Shown here in pieces: positions 59,432 through 64,000 of a stretch of 64,000 bases of DNA; the first letter of the stretch is position 1, and each line of letters begins with the position of its first letter. Under the pieces are notes generated by a model that was given only the letters and a program-made list of their open reading frames with translations, did not search any database and was not told the origin of the DNA. The stretch comes from Gnetum montanum (taxonomy: Eukaryota > Streptophyta > Gnetopsida > Gnetales > Gnetaceae). Location: positions 62,001 through 126,000 of the forward strand of contig MNCI01000579.1 in assembly GCA_015680685.1 (NCBI GenBank). Direction: 5' to 3'. Both the position numbers and the translations under genes were made by a program.

Positions 59432-59924
59432 ATGGACGCTGCAAAGGAATTGAATTCCCTGCGTCCGCAACAATTTGATGCTCTCCTCAGCGTTTACGAT
59501 ACCTGCAACATTTCTGCCCTCATCAATGTGTGCTTTATAGTTTTTTTTTGTCTTCAGTTTTTGCCGTTGAATTTTTATTATTTTTTTTTTCACCTTTTGT
59601 AATTTTAGTTTGACTCCTGTTACTGCGGAAGAGATGGGGTTTTTTTAAAATCAAGAAAGAAATGGTTTTGATTGAGCAGAGATTGCCTGAAGAGGAAAGG
59701 GAGGCAGCTGTGAGAGCATGGTGATGGAGGCTATGGCCAGACACAGGGATCCGGCCACGGGCAGTTTGGGTACCATTTTCAGGCTTTTACAGAAAATTCA
59801 GATCCTGCGTCGTCAAATTATACAAACACAAAACACACTTAATAACCTTCATTCCCCATTTCACCAAGTGGACAACATCGATACACAGGAAATTCTGGAG
59901 GATAAGGATTACGATGATGCGTGA
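59432..59924 (+). pseudogene. LBD (LOB-domain) transcription factor relic lacking the cysteine block
   Basis: LBD proteins are plant DNA-binding regulators with a C block, a GAS block and a Leu-zipper-like coil. Exon 1 (59432-59527) encodes MDAAKELNSLRPQQFDALLS, then VYDTCNISALIN. This corresponds to the GAS block (F...H.VFGASN(V/I)S.L) with Gly changed to Asp. After an intron-like T-rich stretch, 59662 onward reads MVLIEQRLPEEEREAAVRA, a one-base deletion at about 59718, then MVMEAMARHRDPATGSLGTI and FRLLQKIQILRRQ, the RDPVYG and coil part. The frame ends IDTQEILEDKDYDDA at 59924. The C block (CX2CX6CX3C) is absent upstream. Splice sites are uncertain. Confidence 0.7.
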
Positions 59925-60655
59925 CTTCTATTTATCCACAAGTAGTTGAATAAGTGATTCATCCTTTCTTTTATTATGTTGAATGTGGCATATGGAAAGC
60001 CAGCTGCTGTTATGGGATTGTGTCAGAATGTAACGATAGCCGTGAAATTATAGCATGGATCATGGATCATAGCTACAGCCTACAGTTTTTTCCTTTAATA
60101 TATTCCATATATCATTATAAAATAATAATTCACTCTTTGTAACTTTCTCACTCTTAGATACACTGTAATGCATCTTGTAATTTGAAATCTTTTGTAACGA
60201 ATGATAAATCAATAATTCAAGTCATTCATTCATCTTACAATGCAAAGCATGCAAAGCACACAGACTTAGGGTGTTAAACAGTTAAGCTTAGCGAGTTATT
60301 TGATTCCTCCTTGCTAATTGCTACTTGTATAGTTTTGCATTGCTGGTGAGAGAGGCTGTTCAATGGTTGTTTTAATTTCAAGAAAATATAGTCTCAAAGT
60401 TCAAAGAATCTTAAATGTGAAAACATACCTTATAGCTGGTCATTTCATTGGGGAAGCACACGTTTTGGGCACCTGTTCAATATGCAGATAGAGAAAATGA
60501 TCTCTGAAATAGATACATTTATAAAAAGGGTGTTCTCAAGCTTATCTACTGATAAGAGTAAATGATCTCCCAAATATATTAAAATATATACATTTATATA
60601 AGAGTGCGCCTAGGCTCAATGTTCATTAAGGGAAAAGATGAAATAGCCTTTCTAA
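59925..60655. other. Region downstream of the LBD relic
   Basis: AT-rich, no gene seen. TTTGTAACGAATGATAAATC near 60192 could be 3' untranslated sequence. The frame at 59954-60142 has no family resemblance. Confidence 0.35.
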
Positions 60656-60930
60656 CCATCCTGCTTATCCTATTAAGCAAAGGTTTTGAGATTTCTAACC
60701 TGTTTGAATGGAATCGTTCTAGTTGGAACCTAGATCTTTTACTAGTATTTCCACTAGATGGATAGCTGGAGCCATCCTCTTTATCCTATTAAGCAAAGGT
60801 TTTGAGATTTCTAACCTGTTTGAATGGAATCGTTCTAGTTTGAATATGGTTATCTGGAGCCATCCTGCTTATCCCATTAAGCCAAGGTTTTGAGATTTCT
60901 AACTGTTTGAATGGAATTGTCCTGGTTGAA
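60656..60930. repeat. Three tandem copies of an about 70-bp unit
   Basis: CCATCCT(G/C)(C/T)TTATCC(T/C)ATTAAGC and AGGTTTTGAGATTTCTAAC, followed by GTTTGAATGGAAT, recur at 60656, 60772 and 60860 with 47 and about 20 bases of spacer. Copies 1 and 2 are nearly identical over 65 bases. Confidence 0.85.
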
Positions 60931-61364
60931 ACCTAGATTTTTTAGTGATTATGTAATCTTTTTGCTTTCTAGGTAAGTCAAGATTCGTTTCTAGTGTGTG
61001 CCAAATGTTAATGCCACGTTGCTGTTCATTGATCCACCACTGGCCTAGCTTGACAGCTTCTCTTGGAACAGTGGTGAGGCATTATCATTGAATAAATCAA
61101 AGGTGGATGCAATCATTTTCATTTGCAAACAAATAGCTTTGCGGCATATGATGTAATACGGCAAAGTTAAGTTGTGCGTTCAATTTCTTGAGTGTGCACA
61201 ATTTTCCGATTCTACGAGGATTTACAGGGTTTTTGCTTGCAAACGCGGTCGTCTCTTTATGACATGATTCCAAACCCTCAGAAGTGGAATTTTATTTGCC
61301 TCGTAAAACGAAAACAGTTGAATACATTTTGTTATTATAAATTTTGTTGTTATATTTTACAGCA
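60931..61364. other. Intergenic DNA, no gene seen
   Basis: No open frame of note and no repeat-family match. It ends with the T-rich acceptor-like TTATATTTTACAG at 61364. Confidence 0.35.
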
Positions 61365-61999
61365 AAGATAGAGATAACGGGTGGGAATGGGACCAGCGCA
61401 GCAAATATCCAACATTATTGCACATACTGCCTGCCGTAATCATTACGAGGTAACAATGTCTTTTCGTATGCCCTATCATAATAATATAATCTAAGCTTGT
61501 AGCTTTTAAAGGTAGAATTGCAAAATCACTGTTGCAGCTGCAGAAATTGAATCTGAGTCGAATAAAAGAATTAAGGAAAAAGTTACAGAACAAAGAAAGT
61601 GCAGAAAAGTTGAGAAATTATGGAGAAGAAAATTTTTTTTCTTTCACTTACAACTGGATTTTCTTTAAGGTTGTTTCTTTTATAGCTTGCTTTTTCAATT
61701 TAAATTTAATTATTTTTATTAAGAAAATCGATTTGAGAATCAAGTCGGCAGCCATACCTGCTGTAACTGAGAATAATGTTGTGTTCAAAAATCATTGGTA
61801 CAAGAGTTCATAGGAGCAATGTAACGGTTTAAGGGTAGCAGCTGATGATTCAATAGAGTTGTTTATTAAGGGTTGGATCTATTTTGACCCGATATTGCCT
61901 GTCACTAGGATTTGGTTTCTTACTGATGATCTGGTTATATCCGAAGCCGCAACTCCCGGAAGAGCCCGAGATCTTGTGGGAATAAACAGATTTTCATAA
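61365..61999 (+). pseudogene. Unidentified host coding relic of up to three exon-like pieces
   Basis: Piece 1 (61365-61450) lies between TTATATTTTACAG and a GTAACA donor and is open in the frame SKDRDNGWEWDQRSKYPTLL, then HILPAVIITR. Piece 2 (about 61530-61640) follows TTGCAG and reads LQKLNLSRIKELRKKLQNKE, then SAEKLRNYGEE, a likely short coiled coil. Piece 3 (about 61730-61999) reads KSAAIPAVTENNVVFKNHWY, a TAG, then in the same frame NGLRVAADDSIELFIKGWIY, FDPILPVTRIWFLTDDLV and ISEAATPGRARDLVGINRFS, ending with TAA. The composition is protein-like and CpG is normal. I recognise no family. The premature TAG suggests a pseudogene. Confidence 0.4.
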
Positions 62000-63082
62000 T
62001 TAAAAATCTGAAGCGCCAAAAAAAAACATCCATAATCCCCGATTGAAATAACCTAGTTCTTTTAGGTTTCAATGTGTTTCTTAAGTTTCAAATGAGAAAA
62101 AAGAAATTATTTAAAAAGATCTGCAGGAGCGAATTTTGAGAAGAAGAATTCGGATTAAAACCTGCTTAGTAACCCAAGAAGCAGGTCAACAAATCCGCAA
62201 GAGCAAAGGTTTAATTTAAAAAAATCCTTCGGATCCTGTTGGTTCAAAAAACCTGACAGAAATAAATTTGGACCCGGGGCTGCTTAGTAAATAAAACAAC
62301 AGCTAAAAAAGTTTCCAGATCTGATGGCGTACACACATGAAGGTAGAATGCCTCCATTGTAGGGTTTTGTACTGTAGCGAAAATTTCAAAGGGTTTTAAT
62401 ATGGCACACCAAAAATTTCAAAGGGTGCAGTAGCGAAACTGTGTGTTGTGTTTGCAAAGTTTGAAGAGTTGCGGAAATTAGGTAAAAATGAAATGGAATG
62501 AAAAAATTAATGTTAATTCGGCGAGGTTTTTTTTTTAAATACTGCTACTCCACACTACTTGGCAACATATTTTATATTGAGCTCTTGTTTTTCAATGAAC
62601 TGTCAATGAAAAACCATGAAAAACTGGATTTCCTAGATGGAGACCTCATGGTCAAAGATGGATCACTGCTAATGGTAAATGGCTTTAATTTGTAATAAAA
62701 ATTAACCCATACTGCTGAGTTGCTCTTTCTGTTGTGTGAAACCCAAAAAACAATAATAAATAAAAATAAGTTTTTCAGCATATATTTTAATTTCCCAGGA
62801 TTACGTTTTAAGTCCACACATTAGCAAAAAAACACACATTATGCCAAAGTAAATACTTTAGATTACCATTGCATCACAATGCACTCCATGTGCATAGAAC
62901 ATGCTTAAAAAAACTAAAAATTCATGAAGAGGAATGCAACCTGTAACCTAAATTTGGTGGGCTTACGATTTTACCATTGAACTTACGAAGAGATTTAATT
63001 TTTTTTTTTATTAAATTATCTTAAACGCTTATAATGCGTGGTTTAGGCAATGGTGGTGGACCAAAAGACCGAGATCTGACCT
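62000..63082. other. AT-rich host DNA, no gene assigned
   Basis: A frame at 62498-62695 ends KLDFLDGDLMVKDGSLLMV, then NGFNL, with no known match. The phrase AAATTTCAAAGGGT is repeated near 62383 and 62411. Nothing else is recognised. Confidence 0.35.
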
Positions 63083-63301
63083 TGTTTGCACCATTTCTTC
63101 AATGCACAAAAGGTGAAATGACAACATGGTTTGCACCATTTCTTCAATGCACAAAAGGCCAAATGACAAAATGGGACTAGGTTTAAATGCAAATACTAAT
63201 ACTAATGCAAGGTCCATTGCATGCACTAAAGGCCAAATGACAAAATGGGACCAGGTTTAAATGCAAATGCTAATACTAATGCAAGGTCCATTGCATGCAC
63301 T
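63083..63301. repeat. Two tandem duplications: 45-bp and 74-bp units
   Basis: GTTTGCACCATTTCTTCAAT plus GCACAAAAGG occurs at about 63083 and 63128. AAAGGCCAAATGACAAAATG begins a 74-base unit at 63154 and 63228, ending CCATTGCATGCACT. The two 74-base copies differ at only a few positions, so they are young compared with the retroelements. The units share the AAAGG(C/T)(C/G)AAATGACA core. Confidence 0.85.
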
Positions 63302-64000
63302 AATAATTTACAAGGGTGAAAATTCAGTCATCAAATACTTTTCCATACAAAAGAAGTCTCATCAATTTTTTTATTAAGAAAAATGATATTTTAAAAAATT
63401 ATAGTGAATGGCATGAGTGTTTCTATTATAACATAAGAAGGGTAGAAATAATAATAATAACTAATATATATGAATGCAATATTCTATTGCTATATGTTTA
63501 TAAAATTTGCTAAAGTATAGTGAAATTTGGGATATGCCTCCTATGCAAATTATCATATTGATGTGTATGGTATATGATAATAATAATAATAATAATAGTC
63601 AACAATTTTTATTGGTGATCTAGTTGGTTTTGTAATAAATTTTATCATAGATGTTGATATCAACACTCCCATGCTAGGCATAGGGCCATTCATAAATTAG
63701 TTTCATCACATTAAATCAAGCATAATATATTTAGAGAAAAATGAGTTTGTGTTCTTCATTACTTATATCCCTAACATATTTGTTTCAAACTGATGAAATA
63801 AAATAAAAGAATGTAATATCAACTTTGCTTATAAAGGTTATTTGAAATCATAAACTAAGATTTCCAATGAAAAATAGCTTGTTGTTATTTTGAAAAGTCT
63901 TTAGAAACCATATACTAAAGACTTGGATGGAAATTACATCATTATTGGGGGACATCACTATGTAAACTTTGGAGAATCAGTAAATCATAGATCACACAAG
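63302..64000. other. AT-rich end of window, with a (TAA)n microsatellite
   Basis: A run of about seven AAT/TAA triplets lies at 63576-63597. No gene or LTR is seen. The frame at 63316-63513 is low-complexity. Confidence 0.4.

Overview
This window looks like nuclear DNA of a seed plant with a large, repeat-rich genome. It contains no bacterial-type genes. A gymnosperm is plausible, because the LTR pairs are old, the insertions are nested and decayed, and genes are sparse, but the sequence does not prove it. No intact protein-coding gene is visible. Most of the window is one family of Ty3/gypsy LTR retrotransposons of Athila type. Its hallmarks are LTRs of about 0.82-0.88 kb that run from TGATGA to TCATCA, a primer-binding site resembling the 3' end of tRNA-Asp, a polypurine tract (often GTGGGGGTA or ATGGGGGTA), a FLDGYSGYNQI reverse transcriptase motif, an FMDDFS catalytic box, and no chromodomain.

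Layout, left to right. 1-1378: 5' end of a minus-strand element cut by the window edge. 2383-3890: 3' end of a second minus-strand element. 3891-14062: two minus-strand elements fused with no LTR between them. 16.5-22.2 kb and 32.1-37.3 kb: one plus-strand element (B) with gag, protease, RT/RNase H and integrase, plus an extra ORF between pol and the 3' LTR. B is split by a complete 9.9-kb minus-strand element (E, 22197-32100) flanked by AATAG duplications. 37.4-39.7 kb: minus-strand fragments of host genes (ABCG transporter, ankyrin-repeat protein, GH1 beta-glucosidase). 39667-46037: a different LTR element (G, 582-bp LTRs, initiator-Met-type primer site) with no recognisable protein, inserted into the GH1 pseudogene. 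46746-52820: a gag-only element (C) flanked by ATAAT. 53076-56861: a related gag-only element (D) without a 3' LTR. 57.1-64 kb: AT-rich host DNA with an LBD (LOB-domain) relic, an unidentified coding relic and short tandem repeats.

In intact relatives the parts cooperate as follows: the LTR supplies promoter and polyadenylation signals, Gag packages the RNA, and protease, RT/RNase H and integrase copy and insert it. Here every pol copy carries stops and lost catalytic residues. C, D and the element at 9.8-14.1 kb carry gag without pol, so they could only have moved with enzymes from elsewhere.

Points most worth a second look are: a Gag zinc knuckle one residue shorter than the standard; protease active sites lacking Asp in all three copies; two interchangeable U3 modules on one LTR backbone; the extra ORF in the env position; a shared gag-only architecture in C and D; an apparently intronless GH1 copy split by element G; and an LBD relic that starts at its own TATA box without the cysteine block. 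All translations, hand counts and alignments here were made by eye.
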